In this document: in pieces, positions 1 to 6,317 of the stretch
Numbering within the stretch: the stretch's first letter is position 1
How the letters are laid out: every line of letters starts with the position of its first letter
Source: AG41 sp035943095
GTDB taxonomy: Bacteria; Gemmatimonadota; Gemmatimonadetes; Gemmatimonadales; GWC2-71-9
Reading direction: 5' to 3'
NCBI GenBank assembly: GCA_035943095.1
Contig: DASZCN010000052.1
Span: 1 to 18,732 of the forward strand
Length of the DNA stretch: 18,732 bases
Made by a program: the position numbers and the translations under genes
Notes under the pieces: model-generated
Told to the model about the DNA's origin: nothing
What the model saw: only the letters and a program-made list of their open reading frames with translations
The model's database searches: none

Positions 1-92
1 TTGCGGAGCCCTGAGTAGTTGGTGATGTTCAGGGTTTCGGCCATCGCGTGCAGTTCCGCGACGGATTTCCTCTTTAGTTCAGCGATATCCAC
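1..92 (-). CDS. rho: Transcription termination factor Rho, N-terminal fragment cut by the window edge
   Basis: Reading the minus strand from a GTG at 92-90 gives 30 codons that begin VDIAELKRKSVAELHAMAET and continue LNITNYSGLRK. This fits the Rho N-terminal helical domain (Rho_N), in which a short 'L.....EL...A...GI......RK' helix bundle precedes the RNA-binding cold-shock domain. An in-frame stop (TAG at 116-114) lies just upstream and no other start codon falls between, so the GTG start is well constrained. A GAGG sequence about 12 nt upstream is a modest Shine-Dalgarno site. Rho is the hexameric RNA helicase/ATPase that ends untranslated transcripts; its RNA-binding and ATPase domains lie outside the window. 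It is divergent from the M50 protease gene, with which it shares a 140-bp intergenic region. The identification rests on only 30 residues. Confidence 0.8.
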   Translation of the reverse strand, partial: MDIAELKRKSVAELHAMAETLNITNYSGLR

Positions 93-193
93 GTGTGTCG
101 TTGCCTCGTAGCTCTACGGCGGGCGAAACCCCGGGGTGGGGGAGTGAGCGCGTTGAAAATGGAATCTGGGAAGTCGAAGGGAAGCGAGGCAGG

Positions 194-199
194 TATAGT
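194..199 (+). promoter_or_regulatory. Possible -10 box upstream of the M50 protease gene
   Basis: TATAGT matches five of six positions of the sigma70 -10 consensus and lies about 34 nt before the chosen GTG start. No convincing -35 hexamer sits 16-18 bp upstream (a TTGAAA at 153-158 is too far away). This is therefore a weak prediction, though it agrees with the downstream GTG start rather than the far upstream one. Confidence 0.35.
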
Positions 200-232
200 A
201 GGGTTTCCGAAACGCCCAGTCAAGGGCATGCC

Positions 233-1339
233 GTGAACCTGAGCGCGTACCTGTTGGCGTGGCGGACCACAGCGCTGCCGGATCGGGAAGTCATTGACGC
301 GCTTGTACATCCAGCGCACTCCGGCCCTTCTCCCGCGCTCGCCGGCGCGCTTGCCCAGTGGCCAGGCAGCTACTACTGGTCGGACGAGCTCGACGGCAGG
401 CATCTCGTGCTCACTCGGCCCCTGGGTCGGCGCCGAGAGCGGTGGGGCGTGCACATCGCCTTGTTCGTTGCGACGCTCCTCACGACGACGTTCGCGGGCG
501 CCGTGCTCGCGCACGCGATCCCCTACGACAACCCGTTTGACCTTTTCACGGGGAGCTACCCGCTTCCCGCACACCTGGTCCACGCGTGGGCGAAGGGGCT
601 GGCGTTCTCCCTGCCACTGCTCGCGATCCTCTGCTGCCACGAGCTGGGACATTATCTCACGGCGCGCCGGTACAATCTTGACGTGTCACCCCCGTACTTC
701 ATTCCGGTGCCGCTCGTCCCATCGTTCATCGGAACCATGGGCGCGTTCATCCGCCTGCGCACCATGCTGTCCGACCGCCGCCAATTATTCGACGTCGGTG
801 TGGCGGGTCCCATCGCGGGGTTCCTCGTGGCCCTCCCGGTGCTCGCGGTCGGACTGGTCCTCAGTCACCCGCTTCCGGGCCACGGACCCGCGACCGGCTT
901 GTTGCTCGGCCTCGACGGCGAGACGGCCGTCCTTGGTGACTCGCTCGTGACGCTACTGCTCCGTTCGCTGACTCACGGGGCGGCGCCGACACTGCTCATT
1001 CATCCGGTGGCGTTTGCGGGGTGGCTCGGCATGTTCGTCACCATGCTCAACCTGCTCCCGATTTCGCAGCTCGACGGTGGCCACATTCTCTACTCCGCGC
1101 TCCCTCGCTGGCAGCCGCGCATCGCCCTTGGCTTCTGGACGCTCATTATGGTTCTCGGGTGGTTTTGGCGTGGCTGGCTCTACTGGGGGCTCCTCGTGCT
1201 TGTGCTCTCGCGCGGCCGGCTGAGTCACCCGCCGGTCCTCGACGCCCAGCGGCCACTCCCGAGGTCGCGCCGCGTGCTCGCGTGGGTGGCGCTGGTTCTC
1301 TTTCTCATCACGTTCGTGCCGGTGCCGTTCCGGATCTAA
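233..1339 (+). CDS. Site-2 protease family (M50) intramembrane zinc metalloprotease, EGY-like
   Basis: A polytopic membrane protein of 368 residues from the GTG at 233. It carries the zinc-binding motif CHELGHY (HELGH at about 136-140) and the second M50 metal motif LDGGH (about 280-284), here within NLLPISQLDGGHIL. Between them lie FIPVPLVPSFIGTMGAFIR and DVGVAGPIAGF, typical of EGY/S2P proteases. About seven hydrophobic segments are visible. The family cleaves transmembrane substrates within the bilayer, often anti-sigma factors, but nothing here names a substrate. The reading frame is open back to a GTG at 95, but that start has no ribosome site. The GTG at 233 has AAGGG six bases upstream and follows a -10-like box. 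The first ~65 residues form a soluble N-terminal segment before the first membrane helix. The family call is secure; the start is moderately sure. Confidence 0.9.
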   Translation: MNLSAYLLAWRTTALPDREVIDALVHPAHSGPSPALAGALAQWPGSYYWSDELDGRHLVLTRPLGRRRERWGVHIALFVATLLTTTFAGAVLAHAIPYDNPFDLFTGSYPLPAHLVHAWAKGLAFSLPLLAILCCHELGHYLTARRYNLDVSPPYFIPVPLVPSFIGTMGAFIRLRTMLSDRRQLFDVGVAGPIAGFLVALPVLAVGLVLSHPLPGHGPATGLLLGLDGETAVLGDSLVTLLLRSLTHGAAPTLLIHPVAFAGWLGMFVTMLNLLPISQLDGGHILYSALPRWQPRIALGFWTLIMVLGWFWRGWLYWGLLVLVLSRGRLSHPPVLDAQRPLPRSRRVLAWVALVLFLITFVPVPFRI

Positions 1340-1343
1340 AGCA

Positions 1344-1443
1344 GGTTGGGGAGGTTGGAGGAGGTTGAGGAGGCTAGGGGAGGTTGTCCCGAGTCGGAGT
1401 AACCTCCCCTGACCTCCCCCAACCTCCAGAACCTCCACCAACC
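1344..1443. repeat. Long imperfect inverted repeat of GGAGGTT-type units
   Basis: The left arm (1344-1385) is a purine-rich array of GGTTGG/GGAGGTT units. The right arm (1401-1443) is its near reverse complement, with runs such as AACCTCC and GACCTCCCCC. About 15 nt separate them. A transcript could fold into a hairpin of roughly 42 bp, or the left arm could form a two-layer G-quadruplex. It starts five bases after the protease stop codon, so it may act as a terminator or 3' stabiliser for that gene. A related G-rich stretch lies at the right edge of the window, which suggests a dispersed genomic repeat. Confidence 0.75.
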
Positions 1444-1445
1444 TC

Positions 1446-1462
1446 CGGCGGCGAAGCCGCCG
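1446..1462. terminator. Short GC hairpin after the inverted repeat
   Basis: CGGCGGC GAA GCCGCCG is a perfect 7-bp stem with a three-base loop, directly following the long inverted repeat. No T-run follows on either strand. It is at best a factor-assisted terminator or pause site between the M50 protease and the next small gene. Confidence 0.35.
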
Positions 1463-1468
1463 TCAGTA

Positions 1469-1496
1469 TTGCGCAAGTTACTTCAACCTATATCTT
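1469..1496 (+). promoter_or_regulatory. Weak candidate promoter for the 94-residue gene
   Basis: TTGCGC (-35-like) and TATCTT (-10-like) are separated by 16 bp, in a locally AT-richer stretch ending about 26 nt before the ATG at 1523. Both hexamers are imperfect. Support comes mainly from spacing and position between a hairpin and a start codon. Confidence 0.3.
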
Positions 1497-1522
1497 TACC
1501 CAAACTAGCCCTAGGGCGCCGC

Positions 1523-1807
1523 ATGCCCGCACAACCGGCACGCTACAACCCGCAGGACGCGACCGAAGCGGTCGTGCACGACCTCCCCCCCATCAGATTC
1601 GACGGCCAACTCATCCCCATTCGCCTCCAGGTGCGCCGCGCCGAGGACGCGATTTGGCGTGGCCGGGTGCTGTTCGGGGCCGCGGACACCGAAGGGGAGC
1701 GCACCACCGCCGAGATCTTCTGCGCCACCTCGGAGCCCGAGCTGTGGCAATCGGTGCGCGATCTACGCGACCATCATCTCCGCGATCTCTACCGCTCGCT
1801 CCTCTAG
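1523..1807 (+). CDS. Conserved-looking small soluble protein, function unknown
   Basis: A 94-residue soluble protein beginning MPAQPARYNPQDAT. I do not recognise its family. It has no signal peptide, membrane helix or metal motif. The centre reads as short beta strands (FDGQLIPIRLQV, AIWRGRVLFG), and the C-terminus as one charged helix (EPELWQSVRDLRDHHLRDLY). The frame opens earlier, but the ATG at 1523 is favoured because it follows an AGGG sequence and a candidate promoter. Its TAG stop directly abuts the ATG of the next gene, so the two are probably co-translated. Its partner resembles a kinase phosphoacceptor domain, so a signalling role is conceivable, but this is only inference from context. 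Codon use matches the neighbours. Confidence 0.65.
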   Translation: MPAQPARYNPQDATEAVVHDLPPIRFDGQLIPIRLQVRRAEDAIWRGRVLFGAADTEGERTTAEIFCATSEPELWQSVRDLRDHHLRDLYRSLL

Positions 1808-1999
1808 ATGCCGGACCCGGCAGACACGATCAGGAAGCTGCGGCACGACTTGTCGAACCCGCTGGCCGCTATCCTCGCCGAAACCCAGCTGCTCCTCCTC
1901 GGCGCCGAAAAGTTCGATGCCGAGACGGTCGCGGGCCTGAAGCAGATCGAGGCCCTGTCGCGCAAGATGCGGGACATGCTGGGGGCGCTCGATCGCTGA
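1808..1999 (+). CDS. Stand-alone histidine-kinase DHp (HisKA-like) domain protein
   Basis: A 63-residue protein that is little more than a HisKA phosphoacceptor helix pair. The H-box-like segment LRHDLSNPLAAILAETQLLL places the putative phosphorylated His at residue 13, followed by D14 and the usual N-P turn (N17, P18). The second helix is ETVAGLKQIEALSRKMRDML. There is no catalytic HATPase domain, sensor domain or membrane helix. The ATG follows the TAG of the preceding gene with no gap, which implies coupled translation. In ordinary kinases this domain dimerises and is phosphorylated by the attached ATPase domain. Here it could act as a His-phosphotransfer adaptor, a kinase decoy, or a remnant of a larger kinase. 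No kinase fragment can be read in the 150 bases downstream. Confidence 0.6.
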   Translation: MPDPADTIRKLRHDLSNPLAAILAETQLLLLGAEKFDAETVAGLKQIEALSRKMRDMLGALDR

Positions 2000-2151
2000 C
2001 CCGGTGAAGCAGTGAGCCGGCGCCATCGGCCGCGGTTTTGCCCGCCCGCGCGGTGGTGGAGTCATCCCCGCCAGGCGCTGCGCATCGCTCCCCGGTGGTG
2101 GCGCTGGCCTCCCGTGCGGCGTCGGTTCCCCTACTGACGAAGGAGGTCACC
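2000..2151. other. Intergenic stretch before the first GEILDGA membrane gene
   Basis: About 150 GC-rich bases with no convincing gene, promoter or strong hairpin. The downstream reading frame is open through part of it, but the protein similarity begins only at the GTG at 2152, which has a near-perfect AAGGAGGT ribosome site five bases upstream. Confidence 0.5.
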
Positions 2152-2913
2152 GTGGCCACGTTCGAGCTTCGGCCCCTTTCGACCGGCGAGATCCTCGACG
2201 GGGCGCTCACGCTACTGCGGCGACACTTCGGACTGCTGTTCGGCATCGCGGTGGCGTGCGAAGGCGTACCCACCGTCGTCCAGCTGTACCTCGAGCTGGC
2301 GTCGGGAGGTCGGGTGGACCCCTTCGGTGCGCTCATCGTTCGGATTCTAAATGCGGTCGGAACCTTGCTCGTCACGGGGGCGACCGTGCGCGCGGTCTCC
2401 GTGGCGTACCTGGGCGGCGTCCCCCAACTGGGCGACGCCCTCAGATACGCGGTGGAGAAGTTCGGCCGCGTGTTCGGCGCCACGTTCCTGAGCGGCCTCG
2501 TCACCGGCCTGGCGACCATCGCATTGATCATCCCCGGCATCATTGTGTTTTGCGGGTATTCCGTGACGGGCCAGGTAGCCGCGCTCGAGCCGCTCAAGTC
2601 GTCCACGGACGCCCTGCGGCGCTCCTGGGACCTGACCAAGGGATCTAGGTGGAAGGCTCTGGGATTGTGGCTCGTGTCCTTCGGGCTCGTGTTCGTGGTC
2701 GTGCTCGGCGCCGGCGCGCTCGGCGCGGCGGCGGGCGCCCTCGCCGGCGGAATCGATACCGCCGTCACGGTGCTGGTTGCCCTTGTGAGCCTCCTCATCT
2801 ACCCGCTCATCACCAGCGTCTTCACCCTCTTCTACTACGATCTCCGGGTGCGCAAGGAAGGATTCGATCTCGAGGTGTTGAGCGGTCAGCTCGGCTCGCG
2901 TCCCGGAGCGTAG
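2152..2913 (+). CDS. Multi-pass membrane protein, GEILDGA family (paralogue 1)
   Basis: A 253-residue integral membrane protein starting at GTG behind a strong Shine-Dalgarno site. The N-terminus has LRPLSTGEILDGALTLLRRH. About five or six hydrophobic segments follow, then RSWDLTKGSRWKALG (about 158-170) and the C-terminal signature YYDLRVRKEGFDLEVL (about 228-243). These three islands recur in the same order in the gene at 4804. The pattern resembles the membrane-domain proteins related to the glycerophosphoryl diester phosphodiesterase membrane region. No catalytic motif is visible, so a scaffold or transporter-like role is more likely than an enzyme. Its 3' end overlaps the convergent RDD-SpoIIM gene by 28 bp. 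Function is unknown, but its neighbours suggest it works with SpoIIM/RDD and the MoxR system at the cytoplasmic membrane. Confidence 0.8.
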   Translation: MATFELRPLSTGEILDGALTLLRRHFGLLFGIAVACEGVPTVVQLYLELASGGRVDPFGALIVRILNAVGTLLVTGATVRAVSVAYLGGVPQLGDALRYAVEKFGRVFGATFLSGLVTGLATIALIIPGIIVFCGYSVTGQVAALEPLKSSTDALRRSWDLTKGSRWKALGLWLVSFGLVFVVVLGAGALGAAAGALAGGIDTAVTVLVALVSLLIYPLITSVFTLFYYDLRVRKEGFDLEVLSGQLGSRPGA

Positions 2914-4760
2914 ACCGGCCGGATCGCCCCCGCCTCGCGCCGGCGATACGCCCATCCGCTCCCGAAGTAGACTCCGAGGAAGACGACCGACAGGGCGCTC
3001 GTCGCGTACTTGTACACGGCGGGCGCGTCGCTCGCCGAAAGCAATCCCTCGATCGTTCCAGCGAGGGCGAGCAGTGTCACGACCGCGCCGATCATCCGCG
3101 CGGCGATCCTGCCCTCCACCACCAGTGCGTCACGGCGCGTCCGGTCTCCGGGCGCGAAGAGCGCTCCCGCGATCCGAAGTCCTGCCCCACCGGCGATGAA
3201 AATCGCCGTGAGCTCTAGGATCCCGTGGCCCGCGACGAACGTCGCGAGGTAGCCACCAGCATGGTAGTTCACGAACAACCCGAACCCCGCACCGAGGCTC
3301 ATGCCGTTCGTGACCAGGACGAGGGCCGTCAGCACCCCGCCCGCTAGACCACCCACGAAGGCCCAGAATCCGATCTTGATGTTATTGCTGATGATGGCGG
3401 ACGCGATGAGCGGCAGCTCCTCCTGCGACGACTGGGCGTACCCGATCCCTTCAGCCTGACGGGCGGCCGCCTCACGCGCGCGGCTCACCATCTCCGGCGA
3501 TGTAAGCTCGTCCTGGAGGTCGGGGTGGGTGCGGATCAACGCATATCCGAGCGCCGCAGGAACGGCAAACAACAGAAACGCGGCCGTGACGTACGCCCAG
3601 GATTGCACCACCGCCGCGGGAAAATCGCGTACGAGATACCGAATCACCGGTGCCCGGCGGCGGCCCCGGGCCCGGTAGAGCGCGTTGTGCCCGGCGCTCA
3701 CGACCCGCTCGAGATATTCGATCACGCGCTGGTCGACTCCGTACGTGCGCGCTCGCGCCAGGTCGGCGGCGACCTCGCGGTAGCGGGCCGCGAAGCCCGG
3801 GATCTCCGCTTCGGGGAGGTGGCTCACCCCCGCTCTTTCGACCTGAGTGGCGAGGCGGTGAAACTTCCCCCACGCCTCCCGTTTTCGCTCCAAGAACCGC
3901 TCGGCGGTGACGGAGGTGCGCCCGGCGACGTCCGTGCGCGCTCGCGTGGCGAACCGGCTGCGCCGCTTGCGCTGCTCCTCGGCGAACAGCGCGGCGAGGT
4001 AGGCGTCGGCGTCGGTTGTGCGGCGGGGAACGCGGTCCTGGAAGCGGTCGGCGAGGTCGGTCGCGAGCCGCGCCTGGAGCGTCGGTTCGAGATCGGCGGC
4101 GCGTGCGAGGAACTGGTCCAGGAGCCGAAACTCCTCCTCGGTGAGCTCCGGCGGCCCGGTTTCGACCGCCTCGGGTTCCCGTGCTCCGGGCCCCACCGCG
4201 GGTGAGGGGGGGGGCGCCGCAAGCGACCAGTCGATGGGAATGTCGCGCACCACAATCGTCCCGGCGACGATGTCGCCGAGCCGCTGGTTGCGGCGATGCA
4301 GGAAGATCATGCCCAGGCCGGGCAGGAACGGAAGGAGAGGAAAGTAGCAATCGAGCAACCGGAACAGCCCACGCACGACCGCGGCGGTCGGCGTCACGGG
4401 GTGCCCGGTGTCCATCACCACGCGGATGCCGAGCATCTGCTTGCCGATGGTGCGGCCGCCGTTCAACGCTTCGAGCAGGACGAAATACGCGAGAAAGGCG
4501 AACGCGAAGACGAGGATGACGAGGGCCAGCAACCAGCCGGCGAGCGTCCCGCTCGGGCCCGTGAGGCCGACGAGCGTGAGCAGCCAGAACAGCAGCAGAA
4601 TCGCGAGGCTCGCGACGGCGGTGTCGACGATGCCCGCGGCGGCGCGGGAACCGAGGCCGGCAAGGTCGAGGTGGAGCGCGACGTGTTCGGGCGTCTCGAT
4701 CCCAAACAGCTGGCGCAGTGACGCGCTAGATGGGTGCGGCCCTCGCGCGGGAGCGGGCAT
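2886..4760 (-). CDS. RDD domain-SpoIIM (DUF95) fusion membrane protein
   Basis: A 624-residue membrane protein with two domains that usually sit in separate proteins. Residues about 33-175 form an RDD domain: a first helix with GSRAAAGIVDTAV (R39, D46), the GRTIGKQMLGIRVV island, and the closing NQRLGDIVAGTIVV. A soluble charged linker (about 185-285) is rich in Pro, Glu and Arg. Residues about 285-540 match SpoIIM/DUF95: FLERKREAWGKFHRL, the NNIKIGFWAF segment, and GHGILELTAIFIAGGAG with its HGxxE signature (H512, E516). Two further helices end the protein. SpoIIM proteins are membrane factors best known from Bacillus engulfment but are common in non-sporulating phyla beside MoxR/DUF58 genes; RDD proteins are often linked to ion or solute transport. 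It is transcribed divergently from the gene at 4804, with only 43 bp between start codons. No good ribosome site precedes the ATG. Confidence 0.88.
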   Translation of the reverse strand: MPAPARGPHPSSASLRQLFGIETPEHVALHLDLAGLGSRAAAGIVDTAVASLAILLLFWLLTLVGLTGPSGTLAGWLLALVILVFAFAFLAYFVLLEALNGGRTIGKQMLGIRVVMDTGHPVTPTAAVVRGLFRLLDCYFPLLPFLPGLGMIFLHRRNQRLGDIVAGTIVVRDIPIDWSLAAPPPSPAVGPGAREPEAVETGPPELTEEEFRLLDQFLARAADLEPTLQARLATDLADRFQDRVPRRTTDADAYLAALFAEEQRKRRSRFATRARTDVAGRTSVTAERFLERKREAWGKFHRLATQVERAGVSHLPEAEIPGFAARYREVAADLARARTYGVDQRVIEYLERVVSAGHNALYRARGRRRAPVIRYLVRDFPAAVVQSWAYVTAAFLLFAVPAALGYALIRTHPDLQDELTSPEMVSRAREAAARQAEGIGYAQSSQEELPLIASAIISNNIKIGFWAFVGGLAGGVLTALVLVTNGMSLGAGFGLFVNYHAGGYLATFVAGHGILELTAIFIAGGAGLRIAGALFAPGDRTRRDALVVEGRIAARMIGAVVTLLALAGTIEGLLSASDAPAVYKYATSALSVVFLGVYFGSGWAYRRREAGAIRPVYAPGREPS

Positions 4761-4766
4761 GTCAAC

Positions 4767-4772
4767 ATCTTA
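4767..4772 (-). promoter_or_regulatory. Candidate -10 element almost abutting the RDD-SpoIIM start codon
   Basis: On the minus strand, TAAGAT is followed by six bases and then the ATG at 4760. It matches four of six -10 positions. Together with the absence of a Shine-Dalgarno sequence it is compatible with a leaderless transcript. The divergent gene starts only 43 bp away, so control signals of the two must overlap. Confidence 0.25.
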
Positions 4773-4803
4773 TCGCGACCCCGTGCCAGGAGCGAGTCCA
4801 TCC

Positions 4804-5682
4804 ATGGCGGCAGACATTCGGCCCATGAACTTCGGCGAGATCCTCGACGGAGCCTTGGTGATGTACCGACGGTATTTCGGGCTGTTTTTGAAGCTTGCCG
4901 TGGTGGTGCTGGCGGTTCCCGCGCTGCTGTTTGTCTACGTCGGCGCACGCTGGCAGGGCGCGCTGACGACGCCGACGCAAAACTCAGGCGCCGCGATGGT
5001 GTCCTTGCTCCTGTGGCTGTTTCCAATCCTCATCGTGTATTTCCTCGCCGGCCTGGTGCTGACCGCTGGGACTGTGCGCATCATCTCCGACGCGTACCTC
5101 GGCCGAACCCCCAGCCTGCAGGACGCGCTCGCATTGGGATTGTCCAAACTCTGGGCGCTGGTGGGAGTCGGGCTCGGTAAGGGCACCATCGTTCTGCTCG
5201 CTGCATTCGGGGTCGCGATCGTCGTCGGTCTGCTGACGGTGATAGCGAAGAGCGCCGGCGTCGGCGGCGTCCTCCTCATCTTTGTCGCCGGTGCGGCGGG
5301 TGCGTGGTTCGTCGTCTACGTGCTGTGCGGCTACGGCGTTACGACTCCGGTCGTCGTGCTCGAGGAGCTGGGAAGCTCGTTCGACTCATTCCGGCGCTCG
5401 TGGGAGTTGACGCGAGGCTTCCGGGGCAAGGTGTTCGGGTTGGGTGCCATCGCGTTCCTGCTGTTCAATGCGCTCCCGAACTGGATCCTCTCGGTGCCGG
5501 CCGCGTTAACGAAGCTCTCGATGCCCGGGCTCTCGATTGCGCTTTCGGCGGTCGCGACGATCGTTCCCGTGATCCTCACGCCCGCCATCTCGGCGGTCAT
5601 CACGCTGATGTACTACGATCTGCGCGTGCGCCGTGAGGCGTTCGACCTTCAGGTGCTCGGCGAACGGTTGGGGATCGTCTGA
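4804..5682 (+). CDS. Multi-pass membrane protein, GEILDGA family (paralogue 2)
   Basis: A 292-residue integral membrane protein. It begins MAADIRPMNFGEILDGALVM and has about six hydrophobic segments. It shares three islands with the gene at 2152: GEILDGA (11-17), RRSWELTRGFRGKVFG (about 198-213) and the C-terminal YYDLRVRREAFDLQVLGERL (about 270-289). The two are clear paralogues but have diverged between the islands. The frame is open further upstream over the RDD gene, but the ATG at 4804 has AGGAG about 11 bases before it, and homology with the paralogue starts there. No enzymatic motif is seen. It heads the run leading into DUF4129, DUF4350, MoxR and DUF58, with only 20 bp to the next gene, so it is probably the first gene of that operon. 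Confidence 0.82.
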   Translation: MAADIRPMNFGEILDGALVMYRRYFGLFLKLAVVVLAVPALLFVYVGARWQGALTTPTQNSGAAMVSLLLWLFPILIVYFLAGLVLTAGTVRIISDAYLGRTPSLQDALALGLSKLWALVGVGLGKGTIVLLAAFGVAIVVGLLTVIAKSAGVGGVLLIFVAGAAGAWFVVYVLCGYGVTTPVVVLEELGSSFDSFRRSWELTRGFRGKVFGLGAIAFLLFNALPNWILSVPAALTKLSMPGLSIALSAVATIVPVILTPAISAVITLMYYDLRVRREAFDLQVLGERLGIV

Positions 5683-5702
5683 CCGATGTCCTGACCCTCG
5701 TG

Positions 5703-6317
5703 ATGCAGGGCATCCCGGTCGACTCGGTGCGCCGGGCGGTCGCCGAAGTGTTCGCTCGGCCGACGTATCGCTGGACCACGGGGCGTAGCCCGCTCGAATG
5801 GATGGTCGAGCAACTCGGCCGCTTCCTCGATTGGCTCGCGAGAGCCGAAGCGAGCCACCCGGCGGTCTTCCAGGTGCTCCTGGGGGTGCTGGTGGCGATG
5901 CTCTTGGGCGTGCTCGCGCACATGGGCTACGTGGTGTGGAGGATCACGCGGCCTACGGTGCAGACGGCCGCGCGCGTCGCGGGCGCCACGGGCTTGCGGC
6001 TCGAGGACGCGCGCGCGCATCGCGAGCGGGCCGAACGGCTCGCCCGCGAGGGGCGGTATGCGGAGGCGCTCGCGCATCGCTTCATCGCGATGCTGTTGGA
6101 CTTGGATCGCGACGAGGCGCTCAAGTTCGATCCGTCGAAGACCCCCGCCGAGTACGTGGGCGAAGCTCGGCTCGACGCCGCGGGCCGCGCTTCGCTGGGC
6201 GCGCTCGTCGCACGGCTGTACGGCCACCTGTTCGGTGCCGCACCGTGCGACGAACGCACGTATCGCGAGTTCGCCAGCCAGGCCGATCTCCTGCACGAGC
6301 ATGTCGCGTCGGGCTGA
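5703..6317 (+). CDS. DUF4129 domain membrane protein
   Basis: About 204 residues. A soluble N-terminus (FARPTYRWTTGRSPLEWMVE) is followed by one transmembrane helix (roughly 60-80, VFQVLLGVLVAMLLGVLAHM). A cytoplasmic helical DUF4129 domain then has the typical RAERLAREGRYAEALAHRFI segment, FDPSKTPAEYV, and a C-terminal LYGHLFGAAPCDERTYREF. DUF4129 is often found at the C-terminus of transglutaminase-like proteins or as a free protein beside MoxR/DUF58 genes; its biochemical role is not known. A GTG immediately precedes the ATG (5700) and could be used instead; neither has a clear ribosome site. The last 17 bases overlap the next gene's start, indicating coupled translation. Confidence 0.85.
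   Translation: MQGIPVDSVRRAVAEVFARPTYRWTTGRSPLEWMVEQLGRFLDWLARAEASHPAVFQVLLGVLVAMLLGVLAHMGYVVWRITRPTVQTAARVAGATGLRLEDARAHRERAERLAREGRYAEALAHRFIAMLLDLDRDEALKFDPSKTPAEYVGEARLDAAGRASLGALVARLYGHLFGAAPCDERTYREFASQADLLHEHVASG

Noticed and set aside
95..232. Longer start of the M50 protease (GTG at 95)
   Set aside because: No ribosome site upstream, it overlaps the divergent rho promoter region, and a -10-like box lies between the two starts.
1344..1443. CRISPR array
   Set aside because: Units are short, degenerate and contiguous with no spacers of constant length, and the two halves are mirror complements.
1869..2798. 309-codon minus-strand open frame
   Set aside because: Antisense to the DHp-like gene and the first membrane paralogue, both of which have clear family features; the antisense product has none.
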